The notes under the pieces are model-generated. The model was not told the DNA's origin, made no database searches, and worked only from the letters and a program-made list of their open reading frames with translations. 64,000 nt of DNA from Christensenellaceae bacterium. Its GTDB lineage: Bacteria; Bacillota; Clostridia; Christensenellales; Aristaeellaceae. How positions within the stretch are numbered: position 1 is the first letter of the stretch; every line of letters starts with the position of its first letter. Location: contig JAHHSO010000001.1 in NCBI GenBank assembly GCA_020025205.1, positions 1 through 64,000 of the forward strand, in the 5' to 3' direction. Below are positions 17,334 to 24,785 of this stretch, in pieces. The translations under genes were made by a program, and so were the position numbers.

Positions 17334-17358
17334 ATGGAGGAACTCCTTTCAAAATTAA

Positions 17359-17375
17359 GATATCAATTTGATATC
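17359..17375. promoter_or_regulatory. Perfect 17-bp palindromic operator at the SPFH promoter
   Basis: GATATCAA-T-TTGATATC is a perfect 8-1-8 palindrome lying just downstream of the -10 box of the SPFH promoter, at or near the transcription start. A protein bound here would block transcription. The ribbon-helix-helix protein of the same operon is one candidate; no other regulator is nearby. Confidence 0.6.
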
Positions 17376-17378
17376 ACT

Positions 17379-17407
17379 ATGATAGAATACGAGACAAAAA
17401 ATGTCAA
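17379..17407 (-). promoter_or_regulatory. Promoter of the SPFH operon
   Basis: On the minus strand TTGACA (17407-17402), 17 bases, TATCAT (17384-17379), immediately followed by the 17-bp palindrome. Confidence 0.7.
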
Positions 17408-17468
17408 GAGAAATTTTTCCAAAACGGCAGAAATATGAGGCTTTTGAGGAAACGTGTCGGACGTAAGA

Positions 17469-17497
17469 TTGAAAACAGAGCCGCAGGATGATATAAT
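17469..17497 (+). promoter_or_regulatory. Promoter of the leucine-rich repeat protein gene
   Basis: TTGAAA, a 17-base spacer and TATAAT, ending 32 bases before the ATG at 17530. Confidence 0.7.
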
Positions 17498-17529
17498 AAA
17501 ACGAAATGAGAAAATGTGGAGGATTGTTC

Positions 17530-18726
17530 ATGCGGTTTGGAAGGTATGGCACATCGCAGGATGAAGCGGATATCGGGAGCGCGAAAGAGGCGTTCAGCGT
17601 GGGAACACGCAGACCCTGGCGCGAGGAAAAATGGCCGCCGGAACCTGTGCAGCCTGCTTCCGTGCAGCAGACGATCCCCCGGGCAGTGGTGCGATCGGCG
17701 GCAGCCTGCGCCATGGCGGCACGCCGTGTGATTGACTTTGCAGATAATGGAGACGGGACGCTGACGGCTGTGCGCTGCATTGATCCCAATGCGGATGATC
17801 TGGACATTCAGTTTGAAGCGGGCGCGTGTGATGTGACAGCGATTGCTCCGCATGCGTTTGAAGGCTGTACGGCGCTTTGTCGTGTGATATTGCCCGCGAG
17901 CCTGCGCCAAATTGGGGAAATGGCCTTTTTGGGATGCAGCCATCTGCGTCAGCTGACAATCCCGGGCAGTGTCATACGCGTGGGCACGCTTGCCTTTGCC
18001 AAGTGCAGCCAATTGGAGCAGGTGCGCATTGAGCCGGGGGTGCAGAAGCTGGGGCCGTCCAGCTTTTCCAAATGCTCGGCGCTGAAGCGAGTGGACATTC
18101 CTGCCAGCGTGACGCAGTTTGGCGGCGGCGTTTTCTTTGGATGCGATAGAAAGATCAAACTATATGGCGCCGAAGATGCACCGGCCAGACAGTATGCAAG
18201 TGACAATGGTTTGGAGTACGACAGCGAGAGCTGGGCAAAGGATGAAGAGCTCATTCTCCAGCTGGAAGAGGATGGAACACTCACTGTGCTGGGCGCCAGA
18301 GAGCCGAATCCGCGCCGCGTCGAAATTCCCAGCGAGCTTTGCGGACACCGCATTGCAGCTGTTGCGCCGCGTGCCTTCTTTGCATGCAGCACGATGGAGC
18401 AGCTTGTGATTGGCAGCGGAGTGCGCACGATCGGGGAGAATGCTTTCTTTGGATGCCGGCAGCTGATCAGCGTTTCGTTTTCAAATGGGCTGGAGCATGT
18501 GGGGGACAGTGCTTTTGCAGGCTGTGAGAATATCACACAGATTACGCTCCCCTCGGGCACGAGCAGCGTTGGACGGATGGCATTTTTCGGCTGTACACAT
18601 CTGGCGTTTGTTAAAATGCCTGCCACTACGCGCGTGACCGATTTTGCGTTTGACGGCTGTGCTCCGGGGCTTCATGTCTTTGGAGGCGTGTATGCCGGCA
18701 GACTGGCGCCAAATTCCGCAGAATAA
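17530..18726 (+). CDS. BspA-like leucine-rich repeat protein, probably cytoplasmic
   Basis: A 398-aa protein with two blocks of BspA/LRR_5-type repeats (about residues 85-205 and 260-385). Repeat signatures are I.PHAFEGCTALCRVILP, FSKCSALKRVDIPASV and ENAFFGCRQLISVSF, each about 23 residues. The N-terminal 60 residues are not repetitive and contain no signal peptide, so the protein is probably cytosolic, unlike most BspA proteins, which are on the surface. The ATG at 17530 has GGAGG upstream; an earlier in-frame ATG at 17506 precedes that site. Each repeat block is preceded by a short beta segment (NGDGTLTAV and EDGTLTVLG), suggesting an internal duplication. Function unknown. Confidence 0.8.
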   Translation: MRFGRYGTSQDEADIGSAKEAFSVGTRRPWREEKWPPEPVQPASVQQTIPRAVVRSAAACAMAARRVIDFADNGDGTLTAVRCIDPNADDLDIQFEAGACDVTAIAPHAFEGCTALCRVILPASLRQIGEMAFLGCSHLRQLTIPGSVIRVGTLAFAKCSQLEQVRIEPGVQKLGPSSFSKCSALKRVDIPASVTQFGGGVFFGCDRKIKLYGAEDAPARQYASDNGLEYDSESWAKDEELILQLEEDGTLTVLGAREPNPRRVEIPSELCGHRIAAVAPRAFFACSTMEQLVIGSGVRTIGENAFFGCRQLISVSFSNGLEHVGDSAFAGCENITQITLPSGTSSVGRMAFFGCTHLAFVKMPATTRVTDFAFDGCAPGLHVFGGVYAGRLAPNSAE

Positions 18727-18732
18727 GCGATT

Positions 18733-18768
18733 CAACCGGTGCCTTTAGCATGGCTTCCGGTTGTTTTT
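18733..18768 (+). terminator. Intrinsic terminator of the LRR gene
   Basis: CAACCGGTGCC pairs with GGCTTCCGGTTG around an eight-base loop and is followed by five T. Confidence 0.75.
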
Positions 18769-18825
18769 GCGTAAAGACGGAAAAAATTAGACTGCATTTG
18801 TTTACATGAAAATTCATACATCGGG

Positions 18826-18854
18826 TTGAAAGCCCGCGGAGAGTTTGCTATACT
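18826..18854 (+). promoter_or_regulatory. Promoter of the DUF1846 gene
   Basis: TTGAAA, a 17-base spacer and TATACT, about 43 bases before the start codon. Confidence 0.65.
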
Positions 18855-18896
18855 GATTTAGTTGTGAAAATGGGGAACGATAGAAGGGAGAAGCAG

Positions 18897-20381
18897 ATGA
18901 AGACCATAGGTTTTGACAGCAAGAAGTATATCCGCCTGCAATCTGAACATATCAAGGAGCGCATTGCGCAGTTTGGCGGCAAGCTGTATTTGGAATTTGG
19001 CGGCAAGCTCTTTGACGATTATCATGCGGCACGCGTACTGCCTGGTTTTCAGTCGGACAACAAAATCAAGATGCTTCTTGAACTTCGCGACCAGGCTGAA
19101 ATCGTCATTGCCATCAATGCAGGCGATATCGAAAAGAACAAACGCCGCGGAGATCTGGGGATTACGTATGACAAGGATGTCACACGCCTGATTGACGTGT
19201 TCCGTTCTCTGGGGCTGTATGTTGGTTCGATTGCGCTGACACAGTATGCGAACCAGCCGTCCGCGGAAGTGTTTGAAAAACGCATGAAAGCATTGGGAAT
19301 GAAGGTTTATCGCCAGTATCGGATTCCCAATTACCCGGCAGACGTGAAGCTTGTTGTCAGCGATGAGGGATATGGAAGGAACGACTACATTGAGACCACG
19401 CGCTCTCTGGTCGTTGTAACGGCTCCCGGTCCGGGCAGCGGAAAGATGGCAACCTGTCTGTCTCAGCTCTATCATGAAAACAAGCGCGGCGTGAAGGCGG
19501 GGTATGCCAAGTTTGAGACGTTCCCCATCTGGAATTTGCCGCTCAAGCATCCGGTTAATCTGGCATATGAAGCAGCAACGGCGGATTTGAATGACGTCAA
19601 TATGATTGATCCTTTTCATTTGGAAGCATATGGCAAAACGGCGTCCAGCTATAACCGCGATGTTGAAATTTTCCCTGTTCTGCGAACGATTTTTGAACGC
19701 ATTTATGGCGAGTGCCCATATAAGAGCCCTACGGATATGGGCGTGAATATGGTCGGCTTTTCCATCACGAATGATGAGGCTTGCTGCGAGGCGGCCAAGC
19801 GGGAGATTGTCCGCCGCTACTTTAAGGCGGCCTGCCAGAAGCGTCAGGGTACAGCGGCTCCGGAAGAACTGCCTAAAATTGAACTGCTCATGCGCACGCT
19901 GGACATTGAGCCTGAATGCCGTGCAGTTGTTCCTGCTGCACTGGAGGTTGCGGAGCGAATGGGCAGCCCGGCCGCGGCCATTGAGCTGAACGATGGCACG
20001 GTGGTTACAGGACACACAGGTGAATTGTTTGGGGCGTCTTCGGCGGCCCTGCTCAACGCGCTTAAAGTACAGGCGGGCATTGATCACGGCATCAAGCTCA
20101 TTTCGCCTACGGTGCTTGGAACCATTCAGACGCTCAAGACCGATTACATGAAGAGCAAAAATCCGCGGCTGCATACAGATGAGATGCTGGTCGCCCTGGC
20201 TATCAGCGCTGCATCGGATGAAAATGCGATGCTGGCCATGCAGCAGCTGGATAAACTCAAAGATTGTGACGTGCATTCTACAGTCATTCTTTCCAGCGTG
20301 GACGATGGTGTATTTAATCGTTTGGGCATGAATCTCACTTGCGAAGCAACTTATGAAAACAATAGTTTATATCATAAATAA
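18897..20381 (+). CDS. DUF1846 family protein
   Basis: A 494-aa protein that matches the DUF1846 family in length and sequence, a family common in Firmicutes whose biochemical role is not established. Recognisable stretches are GFDSKKYIRLQSEHIKER at the N-terminus, LYLEFGGKLFDDYHAARVLPGF, the glycine-rich VVTAPGPGSGKMATCLSQL (about residues 183-201) that resembles a nucleotide-binding loop, and DMGVNMVGFSITND. No signal peptide or membrane segment is seen, so it should be cytoplasmic. The ATG at 18897 has AGAAGGGAGAAG upstream and is preferred over an in-frame ATG at 18864. It is a single-gene unit with promoter and terminator. Confidence 0.85.
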   Translation: MKTIGFDSKKYIRLQSEHIKERIAQFGGKLYLEFGGKLFDDYHAARVLPGFQSDNKIKMLLELRDQAEIVIAINAGDIEKNKRRGDLGITYDKDVTRLIDVFRSLGLYVGSIALTQYANQPSAEVFEKRMKALGMKVYRQYRIPNYPADVKLVVSDEGYGRNDYIETTRSLVVVTAPGPGSGKMATCLSQLYHENKRGVKAGYAKFETFPIWNLPLKHPVNLAYEAATADLNDVNMIDPFHLEAYGKTASSYNRDVEIFPVLRTIFERIYGECPYKSPTDMGVNMVGFSITNDEACCEAAKREIVRRYFKAACQKRQGTAAPEELPKIELLMRTLDIEPECRAVVPAALEVAERMGSPAAAIELNDGTVVTGHTGELFGASSAALLNALKVQAGIDHGIKLISPTVLGTIQTLKTDYMKSKNPRLHTDEMLVALAISAASDENAMLAMQQLDKLKDCDVHSTVILSSVDDGVFNRLGMNLTCEATYENNSLYHK

Positions 20382-20395
20382 TCAAAACCTTTCGG

Positions 20396-20425
20396 GCTCT
20401 TCTGCGGATGCGGAAGAGCTTTTTG
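20396..20425 (+). terminator. Intrinsic terminator of the DUF1846 gene
   Basis: GCTCTTC pairs with GAAGAGC around a ten-base loop, followed by five T. Confidence 0.8.
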
Positions 20426-20533
20426 TTTGAAACAGGATGTGAAAGAAAATACAGAAAGAATTCATAAATAATCATTCATTACATAAATTTGATCTGGATT
20501 TGCATAATTAAAATAAAATGATGCCATTCGCTC

Positions 20534-20562
20534 TTGAAACTTGCCAAAGCATGGGGTATAAT
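20534..20562 (+). promoter_or_regulatory. Promoter of the ANTAR regulator gene
   Basis: TTGAAA, a 17-base spacer and TATAAT, about 90 bases upstream of the coding region. Confidence 0.65.
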
Positions 20563-20651
20563 AAAAAGTATAAAAAAATATTTTCTGCCGCAGTGAAGCG
20601 GAACGATGGAAAAGCATAAAAGAGTTTCTGCAATGTGAACAGGAGGAGCAA

Positions 20652-21188
20652 GTGGAAATGGAACGCGTGGTCATTGCAGCGCCTGAAACAGTGGCGAAGA
20701 AATTGGAGTCCTTATTGGGAACCGCGGAAATTGTGCCGGACAGTATTGTGTACACTGGACGGGAGGCAGAAAAGGAAAAGGACTGCATTGTACTGACAAC
20801 ATGGCAGCTTCCTGACATGACTGGTGCAGAACTGGCAAGAAAGCTGGACACGGCAGCCGAGACACTGATGATTGTTCCTCAGGATTTTGAGGAAGACGTA
20901 CCGGACAATGTGCTGCTTTTGCACAATCCCATCAGCAGAGACATGCTTGTGCAGGCTGTTCGCACGGCGGCGCATTATCGTGCGCGCGTCTGTGCGCTTC
21001 AGGCGAAGGCTGAAAAGCTGAGCCGCACGCTGGAAGACAGAAAGGTGATCGAGCGTGCGAAGGGGCGGCTGATGGATACACTTCATTTGTCTGAGTCTGA
21101 GGCTCATTATCAGATTCAGAAACGCAGTATGGATACGGGCAAGCGCATTGCTGACGTAGCCCGTGAAATATTGGAAGAGCATGAATAA
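20652..21188 (+). CDS. ANTAR domain RNA-binding antiterminator with degenerate receiver
   Basis: A 178-aa protein with an N-terminal receiver-like domain (about 5-110), a linking helix and a C-terminal ANTAR domain (about 122-175: EDRKVIERAKGRLMD, LSESEAHYQIQKRSMD, IADVAREIL). ANTAR proteins bind paired hexaloop hairpins in RNA and prevent termination, often in nitrogen metabolism. The receiver lacks the key residues: the acidic pair after strand 1 is replaced by AAPE, the phosphoacceptor position reads VLTTWQLPDMTG with Thr, and no KP motif follows strand 5. It therefore probably does not work by phosphorylation. The start is GTG at 20652 (AGGAGG five bases upstream) or ATG at 20658. No glutamine synthetase is adjacent. 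Confidence 0.85.
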   Translation: MEMERVVIAAPETVAKKLESLLGTAEIVPDSIVYTGREAEKEKDCIVLTTWQLPDMTGAELARKLDTAAETLMIVPQDFEEDVPDNVLLLHNPISRDMLVQAVRTAAHYRARVCALQAKAEKLSRTLEDRKVIERAKGRLMDTLHLSESEAHYQIQKRSMDTGKRIADVAREILEEHE

Positions 21189-21250
21189 ACGGAATGGACT
21201 TGGCCATCGCCAATGTCATTGCGTTCGAGAAATTTCATAGGGTGTTTCAA

Positions 21251-21289
21251 CCGCATTCGGCAGTATGGGTTTGCTGAATGCGGTTTTTT
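21251..21289 (+). terminator. Intrinsic terminator of the ANTAR gene
   Basis: CCGCATTCGGCA pairs with TGCTGAATGCGG around a nine-base loop, followed by six T. Confidence 0.85.
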
Positions 21290-21577
21290 AGTTGAATGAA
21301 CTGTTTCAAAAATGGTTTGTGTTCAGTGTGTGCGGCAAGAATTTGATGGCAAAATGTGATGAAACAGGGAAGAAAGTATTCAGAGCGTCACTTTTCAGTT
21401 GGCGGAATATAGAAAAATTTAAAAATACAGGAAGAAAAGGAGAGGCTGCTTCGTCTAATAAGGAGAAGGAGCAAACCATGCATGAGAAAAGAAAAGTTGT
21501 GGAGTTCAGTTCATTTGTGCTATACTGAGCGCAAATAGGTATTTTAAACTGCTCACCTGTTAGGGAGGAAATGATAG

Positions 21578-23620
21578 ATGAAAGCAAGAAAATGGACGGC
21601 GTGGATTGTAGCGATTGTGATGCTGTGTGCGCCGCTCGAAGGGACTGCATGGGCAGCGGCACGCGCGGAGGAATCCAGCCAGATAGAAACGACTCAGGCA
21701 GAAGCTGAAGAAAATAAACAGGAAACCGAAACACCGACGGAGCCGGAAACCGAAGCACCGGCACAGCAGGAGACCGAAGCACCGGCAGAACCGTCCCCCG
21801 AAGCACCGACAGCAGATCCAACAGTTGAAGCGACACCGGAGGCGGAGCAGGAAAGAGCATATGAGCCGACAGGCGAAGCTTGGACGATGCTGGAGGACGG
21901 AACGGTGCTGGATGGCAGCCTGCAGGAAGTGATGGATGAGGCTGCGTTCATAGAAGGACATGTGGATGTCTATCTGATGACGGAAGATGAGATTCGGCTG
22001 GAAAACACATCTGAGCGGATTTTTGAGCGTGTATCGCTTCATCCTGATAAGAATACATTTACAGATCCAGAAAAGGATTACAAGGTAGTTTGGCGCACGG
22101 GAACGGGCGAGTCAAAAGGGCTGCCGCCAATTTTCGTGCAGGTGGTTGATAAGAACACCTGGCAGCCGCCTGCGCCGGAAACAACGCCGTCTCCGGAAAC
22201 GACACCGTCTCCGGAAACGACACCGTCTCCAGAAACGACGCCGTCGCCGGAAACGACACCGGAAACAACGCCCTCTCCGGATACTACGCCGGAAGTGACG
22301 CCAATTCCCGAGAATACGCTGATCGTGGAAGTGGAAGGCCTTGTTCCGGATGGATGGTCGAATATTGCGCCGGTCTTTACGCTCTCGGGTATTGCAGACA
22401 AAGGATATGTTTATGGAGTATTCATCTGCGATGAACGCCTGATTCTGCTCTCTGAGGGCAACAATGTCTATTCGCCGACCGATCAGGGAGAGGTTAAGCT
22501 GCGCTTTGCTATCTTGGACAAGATGGGAGATGTGGTGTCTCTGTCGGATGAATTTTCCATGCTGCTGGATATGACACCGCCGGACGGGCCGTATCTGAGC
22601 GGAGATGATGAAATTGATACGGTTTGCTGGGTGGACGGAGATGACTATGAAAGCGGCTTGAAAGAGTTTTCCATGGATGGCGGCGAAACCTGGACGGCTT
22701 ATGAACCGGAGATGGAGATTTCTTTCCTGGGCGAAAAAGGCGACACGGTGGACATGGGCACGGTGATTCTGCGTGACAATGCCGGAAACGAGTCGTCCAA
22801 CGTTGAAGAGTTTATATTCGGCAAGCGCAAACCCTCCGGCGTGCCGGGGGAGGAAGGCAAGAAGCCAATCAAGCATGTAAAAGAGACGCTGGATTACTCC
22901 AAAGTCAACTATAATGCGCTGGAACTTTCTTTTACCGGCGAGCCAGCATCGGAATTGAAAGCGGGCGATGAGCTGCTCAATCTCTACCTGACCCGTGGAA
23001 CGGATGAAGAGCCGCAGCTGTTTATGGCAGAAATGGGCTTCTGGAAGCGCACGGAGTCGGACAGACGCAAGACGGAAAATGCGCTGATTCTGACAGCTTA
23101 TGAGGGCACGGAGAAAGAACTGCTGCAAACGGAGCAGGAAAAGAAAACGGGGCTTCAAACAGAAAAAGTGACGAAAAAAGAAGAAACGCCCCAAAAGAAG
23201 GATACAGCGGTTCGGGCCAAGGAAGAAACAAGAAAGGGAAAAGCCTCCAATATGGCGGAAGACGAGGAGGCTAATGTCTGGCACTTTGGCGGCGATGTCT
23301 ACAAGCTGCTTTACAACAGCGGCGTAGATTATCTGGTTCTCCAGTCCGGTGACTATATCGCGGCGATCCCAACAGCAGGTTTTACTGGCGGTACGCAGTA
23401 TGGCAAGCTCAAGGCAATGGGCGTTTCTACCAGAAAGTTTGAATATACGGTCAGCCAGGACGAAGCGCTCAGAGAGACGACGATGACTGTGACCGTTGAA
23501 GAAGAAACGTATCTTCTGGACGAAAACCGTTCTCAGCCGATGTACCGTTATGATGTGCTGGTCGGTCCCAGCGATATGATGAAAAAACCGTATGAGAGTT
23601 ACATGCCGGTCAGACAGTGA
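21578..23620 (+). CDS. Secreted Pro/Thr/Glu-rich protein, first gene of a transport-like cluster
   Basis: A 680-aa exported protein of unknown function. A signal peptide covers residues 1-29 (basic start, hydrophobic core, AWA/AARA cleavage region). Residues about 35-95 are a Glu/Thr/Pro-rich linker; about 200-245 hold a second linker made of PSPETT repeats. The region about 250-420 looks like two Ig-like beta domains (TFTLSGIADKGYVYGVF, then SGLKEFSMDGGETWTAY). The remainder is charged and ends in a beta-rich domain (YKLLYNSGVDYLVLQSGDYI). No LPxTG motif or C-terminal anchor is visible. It lies 11 bases before the HlyD-like gene and so probably shares its operon. Confidence 0.75.
   Translation: MKARKWTAWIVAIVMLCAPLEGTAWAAARAEESSQIETTQAEAEENKQETETPTEPETEAPAQQETEAPAEPSPEAPTADPTVEATPEAEQERAYEPTGEAWTMLEDGTVLDGSLQEVMDEAAFIEGHVDVYLMTEDEIRLENTSERIFERVSLHPDKNTFTDPEKDYKVVWRTGTGESKGLPPIFVQVVDKNTWQPPAPETTPSPETTPSPETTPSPETTPSPETTPETTPSPDTTPEVTPIPENTLIVEVEGLVPDGWSNIAPVFTLSGIADKGYVYGVFICDERLILLSEGNNVYSPTDQGEVKLRFAILDKMGDVVSLSDEFSMLLDMTPPDGPYLSGDDEIDTVCWVDGDDYESGLKEFSMDGGETWTAYEPEMEISFLGEKGDTVDMGTVILRDNAGNESSNVEEFIFGKRKPSGVPGEEGKKPIKHVKETLDYSKVNYNALELSFTGEPASELKAGDELLNLYLTRGTDEEPQLFMAEMGFWKRTESDRRKTENALILTAYEGTEKELLQTEQEKKTGLQTEKVTKKEETPQKKDTAVRAKEETRKGKASNMAEDEEANVWHFGGDVYKLLYNSGVDYLVLQSGDYIAAIPTAGFTGGTQYGKLKAMGVSTRKFEYTVSQDEALRETTMTVTVEEETYLLDENRSQPMYRYDVLVGPSDMMKKPYESYMPVRQ
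22178..22310 (+). repeat. PSPETT-encoding tandem repeat
   Basis: About seven to eight near-identical 15-18 base units encode (T)PSPETT repeats inside the secreted 680-aa protein, forming a likely extended linker that may vary in length between strains. Confidence 0.8.
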
Positions 23621-23630
23621 GGAGGCACAC

Positions 23631-24698
23631 ATGAAAAGAAAATGGATTGCAGCGATGACGCTGGCTCTGGGGCTGCCGGCGGCAGCGCTGGCAGAGAGTG
23701 TTTTTGCGGGCGAAGTGACAGCAGGAGACACACAGGTGATTGCTGCTCCCTATGGCGGACTTGTTCAGGATGTGCAGGTGCATGTGGGCGACAGCGTGAA
23801 AATTGGCGATCCGATTGCGCTGCTGGAAACAAACCGCGTTTATGCGATGACGGATGGCACCGTCAGCGGCGTATTTGCCCGAGAAGGCGATAGCGCCGAA
23901 GGAATCAAGGAACGCTATGGGGCGCTGGTGTACATTGAGCCGATCAACCGCTATACGCTTGAATGCAGCACAGACAAGGCATATAATTCCAGCGAAAACA
24001 GATATATTCACATTGGCGAAACGGTGTATCTTTCCTGCACGAAGGATGGCAGCCATCAGGGGCGCGGCATCGTTACGGCAATTGACAAGGAAGATGAAAC
24101 CAAGTTCACCGTTGAAGTGACGGGCGGCGAGTTCTACATGGGGGAGACAGTCTCTATTTTCAGAGATAGAGAATATGAGCAAACCACGCGCATTGGACGC
24201 GGAACGGTTGGCAGAACCCCGGCTGTGCCCGTTAACGGCGAGGGCAGCGTGCTGAAAATGCATGTGCGGCCGGGCGATCATGTCGAACGCGGCGAACTGC
24301 TCTTTGAAACGGTTACAGGAACGCTGGATGGGCTGTATGCCCCGGAGAAGCAGGTTGTCAGCGACACAGCGGGCGTCATTGCAACGGTTGATGCGCAAAA
24401 CGGCGTCGCTGTTGAAAAGGATGCGAAGCTGGTCACGATTTATCCCGAAGACAAGATGCAGATTCGGATGGTGATTTCCGAAGCGGATCTGCCGGATATC
24501 AAGGTAGGCGGCAAAGCGAGCATTGAGTTTAACTGGGATACGCAGAGCGGCAAGCGTTTTGAAGGCGAAATTTCCTCCATTTCTTATTTGAACGAAAAAA
24601 AGGAAGACAGCCAGAGCGCGGAATATGTAGCGATGGTTGACTTCGAACCGGACGAGACGGTACGAATTGGCATGACGGTCATCGTATACGTTGAGTAA
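23631..24698 (+). CDS. HlyD-like membrane-fusion/adaptor protein, short form
   Basis: A 355-aa exported protein with a signal peptide (residues 1-21, cleavage after ALA). Two lipoyl/biotinyl-like hairpins are visible: VQDVQVHVGDSVKIGDPIALLET near residue 45 and VLKMHVRPGDHVERGELLFETV near 210. The C-terminal region (MRIVMVISEADLPDIKVGGKASIEF-like, about 280-350) resembles the beta-barrel and membrane-proximal parts of HlyD/RND adaptor proteins. There is no long coiled-coil hairpin between the lipoyl halves. The ATG at 23631 has GAGGAGG upstream. It is followed by a solute-binding protein and permease genes, an unusual setting for an adaptor of this type. Confidence 0.75.
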   Translation: MKRKWIAAMTLALGLPAAALAESVFAGEVTAGDTQVIAAPYGGLVQDVQVHVGDSVKIGDPIALLETNRVYAMTDGTVSGVFAREGDSAEGIKERYGALVYIEPINRYTLECSTDKAYNSSENRYIHIGETVYLSCTKDGSHQGRGIVTAIDKEDETKFTVEVTGGEFYMGETVSIFRDREYEQTTRIGRGTVGRTPAVPVNGEGSVLKMHVRPGDHVERGELLFETVTGTLDGLYAPEKQVVSDTAGVIATVDAQNGVAVEKDAKLVTIYPEDKMQIRMVISEADLPDIKVGGKASIEFNWDTQSGKRFEGEISSISYLNEKKEDSQSAEYVAMVDFEPDETVRIGMTVIVYVE

Positions 24699-24785
24699 AG
24701 GTGAAAGGGCAGCAGCGGGTCTGCACAATGACGGCAGATTCGATTTTGAAAATAACAAACCAAACAGACAGAAAGGAAAATTGCT

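Noticed and set aside
21292..21528. 78-codon plus-strand frame between the ANTAR gene and the secreted protein
   Set aside because: No ribosome binding site, no family, and it overlaps a terminator end and the next promoter region.
22112..23731. Minus-strand frame of 539 codons opposite the secreted protein
   Set aside because: The repeat region gives Arg/Cys/Phe-rich nonsense; the plus-strand signal peptide and repeats identify the real gene.
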